Part shown: positions 25,331-34,444 of the stretch, one piece after another | Layout: the number at the start of each line of letters is the position of its first letter | Position numbering within the stretch: position 1 is the stretch's first letter | NCBI GenBank assembly: GCA_963705285.1 | Contig: OY970066.1 | Span: 868,001 to 932,000, forward strand | Length of the DNA: 64,000 bases | Source of the DNA: JACMLD01 sp963705285 | GTDB taxonomy: Bacteria; Bacteroidota; Bacteroidia; Chitinophagales; Chitinophagaceae | Direction of reading: 5' to 3' | Notes under the pieces: model-generated | What the model was told of the DNA's origin: nothing | The model's database searches: none | Seen by the model: the letters and a program-made list of their open reading frames with translations, nothing else | Translations under genes and position numbers: made by a program

Positions 25331-27775
25331 ATGAAAAAGCAAACTGTGCAAATTGCGGGTTGCCTGCATACTGCCTTATTATGCCTTTGTATGTTAGGCT
25401 ATCCAACCACTTTTGCGCAAACCACGCTGCATGGCACGATTAAAGATTCTACAGGCAAAGCGCTGCCAGGCGTGAATGTATTACTGCTTAAAGCGGTTGA
25501 TTCATCGCTCATAAAAGGCATGTTCTCCAATGAAAAAGGGGAATATTTATTTCGAAATATAGGTACTGGCCGGTATTTTATTACCACTACCCACGCCGGG
25601 TTCCGCAATCATTCAGGCGAGGTTATAGAAGTTACGCGTGGTGAACTTCAACTAGCAGTCATCATTATGACTCCGGAGATAAGCCAGTTGCATGAAGTAA
25701 CGGTAACAGCCAAAAAACCTTTGCTGGAACAGAAAATAGACCGCCTCATCATCAACGTGGCCAATAGCATTACCTCAGCAGGCAATACAGCCCTGGAAGT
25801 ATTGGAACGATCGCCCGGTGTTATTGTAGATCATCAAAACAATACTATTTCCATGAATGGAAAAGATGGTGTTGTGGTTATGCTAAACGGAAAAATCAGC
25901 CGTATGCCCGCCAGCGCAGTGGTACAGCTGCTTTCTGGGATGAGTGCCGGTAATATTGAAAAAATAGAACTGATAACCACACCGCCCGCCAATTTAGACG
26001 CCGAAGGAAATGCGGGTTACATTAATATTGTTCTGAAAGAAAACAATAACTATGGAACCAATGGATCTTTTTCTGTAACGGCGGGCTATGAACGCGGGTT
26101 TCTTACACAAAACAGCATCAACCTCAATCACCGAAAAGGCAAAGTAAATCTCTATGGCGACTTTTCTTACTCCCTCGCAAAAAAACCATTTTATGCAAAA
26201 GGATCTACGCGGTATATAAACGGGCCTGATGTTACTGAAGCCAATGTAAACGTAGACCGGTACGTAACCAATATTAATTTCAACGGGAGGGCGGGTATGG
26301 ATATTCAAATGTCTGCTCACACCATTCTTGGTTTTTTATTATCCGGCTACGACAATGATTTTTCGCAACACGAAAACAACCAGAACCTGAAATATAAAAA
26401 TGGACAGCTTGATACAATAATGAAACTCGGGAACAACGAGATCAACCGCTGGAGCAGTTACAGCGCCAATGCCAACCTACAGCATACTTATCGCAAAGAA
26501 GACAAAATAACATTCAACCTGGATTATATCCGCTATTCAAATCATCAGCCGGTTAACTACTTAACAGATTTTTACAACGGAAGCGATGATTTTATATACA
26601 ACCAGCAATATAAAAGCACTAAAGAAACACCTATTAGTTTTTGGGTAGGGGCGTTGGATTTTACCAATACCCTATCCAAAAACATTAGTATGGAAGCCGG
26701 TATTAAAGCAACCATTTCCACCTTTGACAATGATATCGGGTTTCAACGCTTGAAAAATGGTGGTTTTGAAAAAGATTCCACATTATCTGCCCGGTACAAA
26801 TTGAAAGAGAACTATTCTGCTGCGTATACCTCATTTAACATTACGCTCAGCAAAAAAACCAATGCCAAACTGGGACTGCGGTATGAATATACCAATTCAA
26901 ACCTGGGTACACTGGTTACAAAAAATATTGTTGACAGGCATTATGGAAGTTTTTTCCCGAGCTTATTTATTGCACATACCGTCAATGAAAAAAATTCGGT
27001 CAACTTTTCATACAGCCGGCGTATTACACGGCCCACGTTTAATGATTTGGCGCCTTTTACCTATTACATAGATGCCAATACACTACTTACCGGCAATGCG
27101 GCACTGCAGCCTGCTTTTTCTAACACTATAAAGTTTGATTACATTTTCAGCAAATATTTTTTCTCGGTTTCTTATAGCAAAGAAGACAATGCGATTGTTG
27201 GTTTTCAGCCGTCGGTAGATTCGGTTTACAATAAGTTGGTGCTGGCTGCAGAAAACGTCATCAACCAGCATACAATAAACGCTACTGTTTCGTTGCCTGT
27301 TACCGTTACCAAATGGTGGACCATGCAATACAATTTAACAGCGTTGTGGCAACAGGTAAATGCGTTGTATAAAAAAGAGGCGGTACGCATAGAGCAATCC
27401 AATTTCCAGGTAAATGGCAATATGAATTTTGTGCTGCCAAAAGCGTTTTCCATTGAGTTATCGGGCTTTTATCAATCCAAATCTACCTCCGGAATTATTA
27501 TTATGCAGCCTATGGGATCACTTGATTTTGGATTAAGAAGAAAACTGGCAGGTAAAAAAGGCAGCCTGGTATTTGCGGTGACTAATGTTTTTAATTCGAT
27601 GCGATTTCGGGGCTATACAGATATTCCGGAGCACAACATCAATACAAATATAGAGTTGCAGTTTGCGCAACGGGCGTATAAGCTCACGTATACAAGGAGT
27701 TTTGGAAAAGATAAATTGAAAGAAAAGCGGGAGCGGTCTACCGGTGCAGAAGATGAAAAAGGAAGGGTGCAATAA
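25331..27775 (+). CDS. TonB-dependent receptor-like outer membrane beta-barrel protein
   Basis: From the ATG at 25331 the protein has 814 residues: signal peptide ending near 'TFAQ', then a carboxypeptidase-regulatory-like domain ('LHGTIKDSTGKALPGVNVLL', 'GEYLFRNIGTGRYFI'; about 32-115), a plug-like region ('NTALEVLERSPGVIVDHQNN', 'LITTPPANLDAEGNAGYINI') and a C-terminal beta-barrel of the 'outer membrane beta-barrel family' type ('SRRITRPTFNDLAPFTYYID'). Instead of a classical TonB box it has the Bacteroidota form. It would import a substrate or act as an outer-membrane channel; the substrate is unknown. It is divergent from gntP. A longer start at 25166 lacks any signal sequence. Confidence 0.9.
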   Translation: MKKQTVQIAGCLHTALLCLCMLGYPTTFAQTTLHGTIKDSTGKALPGVNVLLLKAVDSSLIKGMFSNEKGEYLFRNIGTGRYFITTTHAGFRNHSGEVIEVTRGELQLAVIIMTPEISQLHEVTVTAKKPLLEQKIDRLIINVANSITSAGNTALEVLERSPGVIVDHQNNTISMNGKDGVVVMLNGKISRMPASAVVQLLSGMSAGNIEKIELITTPPANLDAEGNAGYINIVLKENNNYGTNGSFSVTAGYERGFLTQNSINLNHRKGKVNLYGDFSYSLAKKPFYAKGSTRYINGPDVTEANVNVDRYVTNINFNGRAGMDIQMSAHTILGFLLSGYDNDFSQHENNQNLKYKNGQLDTIMKLGNNEINRWSSYSANANLQHTYRKEDKITFNLDYIRYSNHQPVNYLTDFYNGSDDFIYNQQYKSTKETPISFWVGALDFTNTLSKNISMEAGIKATISTFDNDIGFQRLKNGGFEKDSTLSARYKLKENYSAAYTSFNITLSKKTNAKLGLRYEYTNSNLGTLVTKNIVDRHYGSFFPSLFIAHTVNEKNSVNFSYSRRITRPTFNDLAPFTYYIDANTLLTGNAALQPAFSNTIKFDYIFSKYFFSVSYSKEDNAIVGFQPSVDSVYNKLVLAAENVINQHTINATVSLPVTVTKWWTMQYNLTALWQQVNALYKKEAVRIEQSNFQVNGNMNFVLPKAFSIELSGFYQSKSTSGIIIMQPMGSLDFGLRRKLAGKKGSLVFAVTNVFNSMRFRGYTDIPEHNINTNIELQFAQRAYKLTYTRSFGKDKLKEKRERSTGAEDEKGRVQ

Positions 27776-27885
27776 TAGTTTATAGTTTTTGGTTTATAGT
27801 TCTTTTACGCCGATTTAACCACAGAGGATGGAGGTATTCACAGCGTACAAGGGGACAATGGTATCGCACAGAGCCAGCAGAGCTA
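27776..27885 (+). repeat. dispersed element, right inverted copy (partner at 23521-23640)
   Basis: Right after the receptor stop, 'AGTTTTTGGTTTATAGTTC', 'CGATTTAACCACAGAGGATG' and 'GGAGGTATTCACAGCGTACA' repeat the 23521-23640 element in opposite orientation. Part of it (GGAGGTATTCACAGC..TACAAGGGGACAATGG) recurs again at 27972-28004, directly joined to the 88-bp tandem repeats. Confidence 0.8.
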
Positions 27886-28300
27886 ACAGAGTTTTGTCCG
27901 TCGACCAAGCAAAACATTCTATTCATTAATGTAACCTCCAAATCTACCTCGGATTTTATACCAAAGAGAACGGGAGGTATTCACAGCTTACAAGGGGACA
28001 ATGGTATCGCACAGAGCCAGCAGAGCTTATGCGAGCTTTGTAGCAAACATTCCACTAATCTAATTCATCACAACAATCCCAGTTCAGACAATTATCGCAC
28101 AGAGCCAGCAGAGCTTATGCGAGCTTTGTAGCAAACATTCCACTAATCTAATTCATCACAACAATCCCAGTTCAGATAATTATCGCGCAGAGCCAGCAGA
28201 GCTTATGCGATCTTTTTAGCAAGCATCCCACTAATCCAATTCATCACATCAATCCCAGTTCAGACAATTATCGCACAGAACGAACAGAACTAACAGAGGT
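27862..28300. repeat. 88-bp tandem repeat array with GCACAGAGCCAGCAGAGC core
   Basis: The sequence TATCGCACAGAGCCAGCAGAGC (given as core) begins at 27862, 28005, 28093, 28181 (GCGCAG variant) and 28269 (degenerate). From 28005 on the period is exactly 88 bp, and each unit also has TTATGCGAGCTTTGTAGCAA and CATCACAACAATCCCAGTTC. No open reading frame runs through the array. It fills the space between the receptor and the DUF3127 gene, so it separates convergent transcripts. Related single copies are at 57344-57393 and, less closely, in the 74-bp array (CTGAACTGGGAT). Confidence 0.9.
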
Positions 28301-28433
28301 TTGTCAGGCGTGCACGCAAAACATCCTATTAATCAATTTACCCTCCAAGACCCGCGTTTGGGTGATCTTCGGCTAATCTTATTCGCTGCGCACGCTGCTC
28401 TGCCCAACTCTTGCGTGAAACTCTTTTTGCGAT

Positions 28434-28787
28434 TTAGAATGGCAGGTCATCATCCGACGGTGGTATATCGGCGATGTTGGGAGTTCCTTGCTGCGCGGCA
28501 GCTGGCTTGCCGCCGCCGTCTTTCCTGGCAGCATTTACTTTCCATGCTTTTACATCGGTGTACCATTTGCCATTGTACTCACGGCTTTCCACATCAAACG
28601 AAACCTCAATAGCATCCCCTATTTTAAAACTCTTCAGATCAATTTTATCGCCCCAAACCGCAATGCATACTTTCTTGGGATAAGTATCGCCGGTTTCTAA
28701 AATAAACTCCTGTTTTTTCCAGGGACCATTTTTACCCTGGCCTTCCTGTGTCTGTAGCAACTGTATAATTTTTCCACTGATATCCAT
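28434..28787 (-). CDS. DUF3127 OB-fold-like protein with SSB-type acidic tail
   Basis: This 117-residue cytoplasmic protein belongs to the DUF3127 family ('GKIIQLLQTQEGQGKNGPWK', 'VCIAVWGDKIDLKSFKIGDA', 'EVSFDVESREYNGKWYTDVK'), which has the look of a single OB-fold barrel. After a Gly/Pro/Gln-rich linker the protein ends in 'PPSDDDLPF', which is very like the C-terminal acidic tip (DDDIPF) of single-stranded DNA-binding proteins. In SSB that tip recruits repair and replication proteins. A role as an SSB-like hub is thus plausible but not shown. The helicase gene lies 167 bp upstream on the same strand. Confidence 0.85.
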   Translation of the reverse strand: MDISGKIIQLLQTQEGQGKNGPWKKQEFILETGDTYPKKVCIAVWGDKIDLKSFKIGDAIEVSFDVESREYNGKWYTDVKAWKVNAARKDGGGKPAAAQQGTPNIADIPPSDDDLPF

Positions 28788-28954
28788 AAAAACAATTTGT
28801 ACAAAAATATTGATTCCTGAAGCGCAGCAGCAAATGTTTTTTTCACGTTTTTACCGGTGTTTTCCGCGGGGTGCAGGCGATAACAGTGCTATCCTCCTCA
28901 ACTTTTTAATTGCCGGGGGTGGATGCTTTTATCATTGCGAGGGGTAAATGGAAG

Positions 28955-30736
28955 TTATTCATCAAAATTATTATCGATTAAGCCCATATTCATCAATTTT
29001 ATTCTAACCCCATTTACGCCACGGCTTAACTGGGCGGCCATTTCTTTTACTCCTGACCCGGCAAAATGCGATTGCTTAAGAAATTCTTCGTCTTCTTTCG
29101 ACCATTTCTTTCCGTAATTACCCGTTTTGCTGTAGCTGGTCCGTTGTTCTTTGGGCGATGTTCTTTTATCAAACAGGTCCCAATCTTCTGTATACACATT
29201 GCGCTGGTATTTTTTGGGAGATGCTGCTGCCACCACCGGTGTTGGTTGCGCCAGTACAATGCTGCGCAATGGGTTTATTTCTGCAGGAATGTGCAGCTTG
29301 GTCTTTGCACGGGTAACGGCCACATATAAAATATTAATTTCTTCTGCCAGCCTGTTACGGTCTGTTTCGGGCATTGCTTCTTTATCAAATGGTGAAAGGT
29401 ATTTTTTTAATTTCTCTTCATTTATAAAATCGGCCAGCAAGGTTACTTCATCGTACTCCATACCCTTACAACGATGTACGGTGCTAAAAATCATGTCGGC
29501 TTCTTCTTTGGTAGCCGTGTGGTGCATTTTCAGTTCATTGATAAGCACGGGCAGGCGGTTGCCAAATTCTTTTACCACTTCCACCATCATGCTAAGTGAA
29601 TTGTCCTCGGTTTTGTCGATATAGTCCTCCAGGTCTTTCATGGTCTTCATGCCTGCCATCAGCCTGTCTTTTATTTTATCTGGTTTGCCGTTGTACAGGT
29701 TCAGCACATCATACAATGAAGCGCCTTCGTCTGCAAACGTGTAACTGCTGATATTTCCTTCAAAATATAATTTTTTAACCGTGCCTTGCTGCCATTGCGC
29801 AATGGCGTTGAGCAATAACCCCGTATTGGTTCTGCCCAGCGTAGCCCTTGTATGGGTAATGCCCGACGGAGTTCCTGCACCGGTGATTTTTACCAGGGCG
29901 GGTTGATGCAGCTGCATTTTCCAGGCAAGAATTTTATTGGCAATCAGGGCAATTTCTTCATCAAACCTGAAACTGCTGCTAAGGTGATGTACAGGAAAAT
30001 CTACCTGCTGCAGACTGTTAATAGCATAGCGCCAGCCGTAGATCTGCTGGTGGGTATCGCCCACAATTACTTTAATGGCTTTTTGTTGCAGAAATACATC
30101 CAGCATGGCTGCACTGGCATCCTGCCCTTCATCAAACAAGATATAGTCAAATGACAGTACGGGCTGGCTCAGCTGAAATTTTTTCAGATAAAAGTCGTGT
30201 GTAACTGCAATTTCGCCTTTATCCATTTTTGCCAGTGCGGCTCTTGTAAATTGCTCAATCTGTTTATAAAAATTGTCTACAAATGTTTTTGCTTTTGCGT
30301 CTGTAATTACAGCAGCATAATTCATATCCTGCACACGTGTTGCCCGGCTGTTGCAGAAATAGCTGATAAATTTGTTTACGTGGTTGGCAATGATGATATC
30401 AGTATGGTGTTCGCCGGTTTGAATGCCCAGCAAATCGCACCACTCATAACTTTTATACCCTTGTGTAACCTGGTATTGATGGTGCTTAACAATATGCTGG
30501 TATGCCAGTGAATGTGCTGTCTCTACTTTTACATGACCAATACCTGCCGCTGCAAATTTCTGTACCGCTTCTGTCTTTACGGTTTTATTAAATGCGATGT
30601 ACAATATCCTGCTGCCGGCAGGTCTTGTTTTCGCGTATTCAATCAATGTGGTGGTTTTACCGCTACCCGCCACTGCATTTATTACCAGGTTTTCATTGGT
30701 GTTTATTACCGCCTGCTGCTCTGCTGTTAGTTCCAT
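28955..30736 (-). CDS. UvrD/Rep-like superfamily 1 helicase with C-terminal SANT/HTH-like extension
   Basis: The 593-residue protein (ATG at 30736) has SF1A helicase motifs: Walker A 'NAVAGSGKTTTLI', motif II 'ILFDEGQDASAAML', motif III/IV 'VGDTHQQIYGWRYAINSLQ', motif V region 'TVHRCKGMEYDEVTLL' and motif VI 'LYVAVTRAKTKLHI'. It is shorter than UvrD and lacks the large 2B insertion seen in the helicase at 42530; the form is nearer to FBH1-like helicases. The last ~60 residues ('KKWSKEDEEFLKQSHFAGSG', 'MAAQLSRGVNGVRIKLMNMG') form a Myb/SANT- or HTH-like module not found in ordinary UvrD. It acts on DNA in the cytoplasm, likely in recombination or repair. It is upstream of, and may be co-expressed with, the DUF3127 gene. 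Confidence 0.85.
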   Translation of the reverse strand: MELTAEQQAVINTNENLVINAVAGSGKTTTLIEYAKTRPAGSRILYIAFNKTVKTEAVQKFAAAGIGHVKVETAHSLAYQHIVKHHQYQVTQGYKSYEWCDLLGIQTGEHHTDIIIANHVNKFISYFCNSRATRVQDMNYAAVITDAKAKTFVDNFYKQIEQFTRAALAKMDKGEIAVTHDFYLKKFQLSQPVLSFDYILFDEGQDASAAMLDVFLQQKAIKVIVGDTHQQIYGWRYAINSLQQVDFPVHHLSSSFRFDEEIALIANKILAWKMQLHQPALVKITGAGTPSGITHTRATLGRTNTGLLLNAIAQWQQGTVKKLYFEGNISSYTFADEGASLYDVLNLYNGKPDKIKDRLMAGMKTMKDLEDYIDKTEDNSLSMMVEVVKEFGNRLPVLINELKMHHTATKEEADMIFSTVHRCKGMEYDEVTLLADFINEEKLKKYLSPFDKEAMPETDRNRLAEEINILYVAVTRAKTKLHIPAEINPLRSIVLAQPTPVVAAASPKKYQRNVYTEDWDLFDKRTSPKEQRTSYSKTGNYGKKWSKEDEEFLKQSHFAGSGVKEMAAQLSRGVNGVRIKLMNMGLIDNNFDE

Positions 30737-30951
30737 GCGCGTCATTTAGCTTAGCAAATTACTAATAAATTTAGGAATTAAAGACAGCGGCTGAAGTCTT
30801 TTATTTTGGGGGAAGGAGTTTTCGGGCATCTCTGATTAAAATAAAATAAAACCTGCATCAATGGGTTTACAACTTATTAAACATTTACTTCAGGTAAAAC
30901 CTATCATACAGTTTGTGATGCTATTGCCACCGGGCGAAATATTTGGGCATG

Positions 30952-33111
30952 TCAATTCACAAAAATCTCATCGGTGAACAACCATCCTTTTTGCCCTTTT
31001 CCGGGATGCCATTTAGGAAGTACGGCTACCGGCACCGCCACAACTTTAATATAACTGACTTCGGTGGGTTTAAAATTGCAATCGTATCCCCGCATATAAG
31101 AAGACCGCATACTGTCTGGCTGCTCGGGTACAATATGCGAAAGCCTGGTCATGTTTTTTTCACTGCTGCCGCCCCAAATTTCTATAGATGCCGGTGGCAT
31201 AATAAACCCACCAATATCTATGGCACTGCTAAGCGTTACAGAAGAAACAGTTACCGGTGTTGCATAATGCAAGACCATTTCCATTTTATTGCGCCGGAAA
31301 CCCAGCCACTTACCGTTTCTGAAATTTGACTCTCCCTTCTCTCCATTAATAAGTGTTTTGGCGCCGGCAATTCCTTTATAAGTAGAATCAAGCGGCGTTA
31401 GTGCCCTGATTGAATCTGCATGAAAAGTATTTTTATAGAAAGTAGCCACAATAGAATCGCTGCCTATCCATCCGGGCTTATACGCCTTCGCTTTAAATAC
31501 GCCGCTTTTGTCAATCAATACTTCGTCTTTATAAACAGCTGCGTGCAGGCTGTCGGGGTTGCTTCCATCTGTGGTGTAGCGAATGGTTGCGCCCTTGATA
31601 TAGTGTTTGAGTTTTAATGCCAGCGGCGCGCCATTTACAATACGTTCTTCCGTTTCCAATACCGGCGGGTTTAATTTTAATACCAGTGTATCGTTCATAA
31701 AACCGGTTTCAAACTTCAGTGTGTTGTTTGGTTTTTTTATGGCCGTTATTTCTGCTGCCGTTACCGGCGTGCTCCACAGGTATACTGCCTGCAGTTTTGG
31801 GAACGCTGTTAATGGTACTATATCATTTTTACTAACCGTTGTACCAGACAAAGACAAATGCGTAAGCAAGGGCAGCTTGCTGAGCACGGCCAGGTTTTTA
31901 CCAGGCACTGTACTAAAATTGAGATTTAGTTTTCGCAGGTTGGTGAATTGTGTAATGGCGGTAATGTCTTCTTCTTTCAGCGGCATATACGCCATATCTA
32001 ACGATACCACCTGGGTTTTTACGCTTTGCAGCTCTTTCAATGCCGCGGTGGTATAATTCTGGCGGTTATAAAAATTTACTGCCAGCGCAGGAGAACCCAG
32101 TGCAATGGGGTGCACCAACCGGTTGGTGTTATTAAGTTTGTCAATTTCTTTATCATCGGCGGCAGCAAACTCATACACTTCTTCTGCAGACCTGCCAAAC
32201 AGGTTATTAGCCAGCAGGCGCAGGCTATCTGTAGCCGGCAGTTCATTTACTTTTTGTGTAAAGCTGGCACCGGCTTTTATCCATTGAAACAGTATGGCTG
32301 TTTCTTCATCATCCAGTTGCGGTTTACCGGCTGGTGGCATATGTTTCTTTTCGCTTTCCGGTAAATAAATGCGTTGCATAAGCAGGCTTCCCTCTGGCTG
32401 CCCGTTGGTAAACAACACACCATGTTTGCCTCCTTTCAGCAATAGCACTTCAGTTTCCATTACCAGTTCGCCTTTTGCTTTTTTACTGCTGTGGCAGCTC
32501 ATACATTTTGTTTCCAGTATGGGTTTCACCATATCTGCATATACGGCGGCTTCTTCAATATTAACTACTGGTTTTACTTTTTCTGGTGTTACCGGTGCCA
32601 GCAGGTAATTTTCGCCGTGTGTAATATTTGCGCCCTGGTGCCCGGTAAAAACAATCAGTATAAAAGATATCAAAGCTGCCAGTTGCGGCATAAACCTGCG
32701 GCGGTGTATGCTGTTGCGATACGCATACCAGAAAAACGAAAATAGCGAAATGGCTACGCCACCCCATTTATGCCACCACAACGCCTCGGCATTGTATCCT
32801 TCTTCTTTAGACAACAGGAAACCCATTAACGCAGTAAGCCCAGCAGTAAGAGCGGTGGATAGCAGCAGCCACTTACCTATTTCATCTTCAGGACCGGTAG
32901 CGGCCTGTTTTGTTTTTGCCTGCAAAAAAATGCTCCAGATAATATACAGCAACAATAATACAATAGGAAAATGCAGTATAAGCGGATGCATGCGCCCTGC
33001 CACCTGCAGCCAAAAAGGCACATGCAACCGGTCGCCTGCCAGTACAAATAATACCAGTAAACAATTACAACATAAGATACAATTAAAGAGAATGTTTTTC
33101 CAGCGTTGCAT
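30952..33111 (-). CDS. multidomain DUF2231/cytochrome c/LRR/chitobiase-like membrane protein
   Basis: This 719-residue protein begins with a DUF2231-type membrane part (about 5-165; 'RMHPLILHFPIVLLLLYIIW' and further helices). A planctomycete-type cytochrome c domain follows with one c-heme site 'CMSCHS' near residue 205 and 'MPPAGKPQLDDEE'. Leucine-rich repeats come next (about 345-455, 'LRKLNLNFSTVPGKNLAVLS'), then a chitobiase/beta-hexosaminidase C-terminal-like segment ('YTTDGSNPDSLHAAVYK') and a discoidin-like end ('TVSSVTLSSAIDIGGFIMPP'). It is anchored in the inner membrane with the rest periplasmic. It is the last gene of the four-gene operon that starts with PSD1. A redox or carbohydrate-binding role is inferred from the domains. 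Confidence 0.8.
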   Translation of the reverse strand: MQRWKNILFNCILCCNCLLVLFVLAGDRLHVPFWLQVAGRMHPLILHFPIVLLLLYIIWSIFLQAKTKQAATGPEDEIGKWLLLSTALTAGLTALMGFLLSKEEGYNAEALWWHKWGGVAISLFSFFWYAYRNSIHRRRFMPQLAALISFILIVFTGHQGANITHGENYLLAPVTPEKVKPVVNIEEAAVYADMVKPILETKCMSCHSSKKAKGELVMETEVLLLKGGKHGVLFTNGQPEGSLLMQRIYLPESEKKHMPPAGKPQLDDEETAILFQWIKAGASFTQKVNELPATDSLRLLANNLFGRSAEEVYEFAAADDKEIDKLNNTNRLVHPIALGSPALAVNFYNRQNYTTAALKELQSVKTQVVSLDMAYMPLKEEDITAITQFTNLRKLNLNFSTVPGKNLAVLSKLPLLTHLSLSGTTVSKNDIVPLTAFPKLQAVYLWSTPVTAAEITAIKKPNNTLKFETGFMNDTLVLKLNPPVLETEERIVNGAPLALKLKHYIKGATIRYTTDGSNPDSLHAAVYKDEVLIDKSGVFKAKAYKPGWIGSDSIVATFYKNTFHADSIRALTPLDSTYKGIAGAKTLINGEKGESNFRNGKWLGFRRNKMEMVLHYATPVTVSSVTLSSAIDIGGFIMPPASIEIWGGSSEKNMTRLSHIVPEQPDSMRSSYMRGYDCNFKPTEVSYIKVVAVPVAVLPKWHPGKGQKGWLFTDEIFVN

Positions 33112-33142
33112 GCAGTGTATGCTGTTTTTGGTTTGTTATAAA

Positions 33143-33169
33143 TAACCGAAGCCTTAAAGACTTCGGTTA
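33143..33169 (-). terminator. hairpin between the NHL gene and the DUF2231-cytochrome gene
   Basis: TAACCGAAG (33143-33151) and CTTCGGTTA (33161-33169) form a perfect 9-bp stem with a 9-nt loop. On the minus strand the hairpin follows the stop of the NHL gene and is followed by a T/A-rich tract. It may partly terminate transcription or stabilise the upstream mRNA, leaving reduced expression of the last gene. Confidence 0.6.
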
Positions 33170-33220
33170 CCTGGCGGGTTGCACCGGTTATAGTTGAACG
33201 GTCATGTGTACGTGGTGCAA

Positions 33221-34255
33221 TCAGCCCACGGGCTGTAGTTTATATGGGTATACATGGCCTGAATTCCACTGGGCCACATAAATATTTTCTTCATCGTCTA
33301 TACATACATCGTGCGGGTATTGAAAAACTTTTTCGGTCTGGTACATTTCTTCGGGAACACCTTTGTTGTATACAGGCATTGACCCTGCCAGGTTAGACAC
33401 CACTTTATTGTTTTTATCGAGTATGGTTATAAACCCAGATTGTTTCCATTCTGCATTTTTGCTTTGCAGTACGGCAGCGTATAAATAATCGCCTTTAATT
33501 ACCGGTCTGCAAACCCATGCCCCGGGCAGCGGTATGGTTTCAATATATTTTCCTTCCATTGTATACCGTTTAAAAGCATTTTGCTGGCGCGATGTTACAA
33601 TGAGTGTAGGTTGTTTTTTCTTGCGGTAGTCGATGCAAACGCCATGCGCATTCAGCAGGTTTTCTTCTTTTTCTCCTTTGCCCCCAAAATGCCGGATGTA
33701 TTCTCCTTTATGATTGTATTGAATAATAAAATCTTTTCCGTAACCGTCTGCCACATAAATATCGCCATTGGCTGCTATGGCTGTTTCAGTGGGTATATAT
33801 TCTTCCGGCTTGGTATACATGCCGGTTTCTTTTGGGTAATCAAGCACCATCAGCTCTTTGCCATCTATGGTTGTTTTTATGACCTGGTGGCGGTTATTAT
33901 CGCAAATGAATAATACCTCGTTGCCGTTTTCATTAAACAATGTTAGGCCATGCGCACCGGGATATGTATTGCCCCAGGTAGTAATTAGCTTGCCGCTTTT
34001 ATCGTACACAATAACATTGTTTTTTACTTCATTGGTCAGTAATAAAATTCTGCCCTTGCTATCCTGCACCATTTCATGACAGTCTTTTACCGGGTATTTA
34101 GCGGCATCCAGCTCTCCCCATTTTTTATCGAGCCGATACCGTTTCTTTCCATTGCCCAACACTACTTCATCATTTTTATCAAAACTAAATGAAGGCGCCA
34201 GCATAAGGCCGGCTGCGGCCAGCGATGATTGTTGAATGAATTGTTTGCGATCCAT
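33221..34255 (-). CDS. exported NHL-repeat beta-propeller protein
   Basis: This 344-residue protein starts with 'MDRKQFIQQSSLAAAGLML', a Tat-like or Sec-like signal with basic residues before the hydrophobic part. The rest is a six-bladed NHL propeller: blades show 'GRILLLTNEVKNNVIVYDKS', 'NEVLFICDNNRHQVIKTTID', 'GDIYVADGYGKDFIIQYNHK' and 'HDVCIDDEENIYVAQWNSGH'. It is a periplasmic binding or lyase-like scaffold; catalytic residues of peptidylglycine lyases cannot be confirmed. It lies between DUF1501 and the cytochrome gene in the planctomycete-type operon, with 188 bp of repeat-rich DNA upstream. Confidence 0.82.
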   Translation of the reverse strand: MDRKQFIQQSSLAAAGLMLAPSFSFDKNDEVVLGNGKKRYRLDKKWGELDAAKYPVKDCHEMVQDSKGRILLLTNEVKNNVIVYDKSGKLITTWGNTYPGAHGLTLFNENGNEVLFICDNNRHQVIKTTIDGKELMVLDYPKETGMYTKPEEYIPTETAIAANGDIYVADGYGKDFIIQYNHKGEYIRHFGGKGEKEENLLNAHGVCIDYRKKKQPTLIVTSRQQNAFKRYTMEGKYIETIPLPGAWVCRPVIKGDYLYAAVLQSKNAEWKQSGFITILDKNNKVVSNLAGSMPVYNKGVPEEMYQTEKVFQYPHDVCIDDEENIYVAQWNSGHVYPYKLQPVG

Positions 34256-34327
34256 AGTCTATCTCTGATTTCTGATGTATTGATGTCTGATTTGCTTTAT
34301 GGCAAAATATGCTGTTATGTCTGATTT

Positions 34328-34444
34328 CTGATGTGATTATCGCTGATTTGTATTAACCTGTAATGAACTGATCAACCAATAAACTGATCAACCAATAAAC
34401 CGATCAACCAATAAACCGATCAACCAATAAACTGATCAACCAAT
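34328..34444. repeat. 16-bp tandem repeats (AACTGATCAACCAAT) plus dispersed element
   Basis: Five 16-bp units (34365-34444), each [AG]AA[CT][CT]GATCAACCAAT or a close variant, run up to a few bases before the DUF1501 stop. They are preceded (34328-34364) by CTGATGTGATTATCGCTGAT and TTGTATTAACCTGTAATGAA. The whole 34328-34380 segment recurs in inverted orientation at 42368-42444 with few differences. It lies inside the planctomycete-type operon between the NHL and DUF1501 genes. Confidence 0.88.

Noticed and set aside
23521..27885. Composite transposon bounded by inverted elements
   Set aside because: No transposase, no terminal inverted repeats with target duplications; the enclosed gntP and receptor genes look like ordinary chromosomal genes.
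27862..28300. CRISPR array or coding repeat protein
   Set aside because: Whole 88-bp units repeat, there is no spacer diversity, and all six frames are closed by stops within the array.
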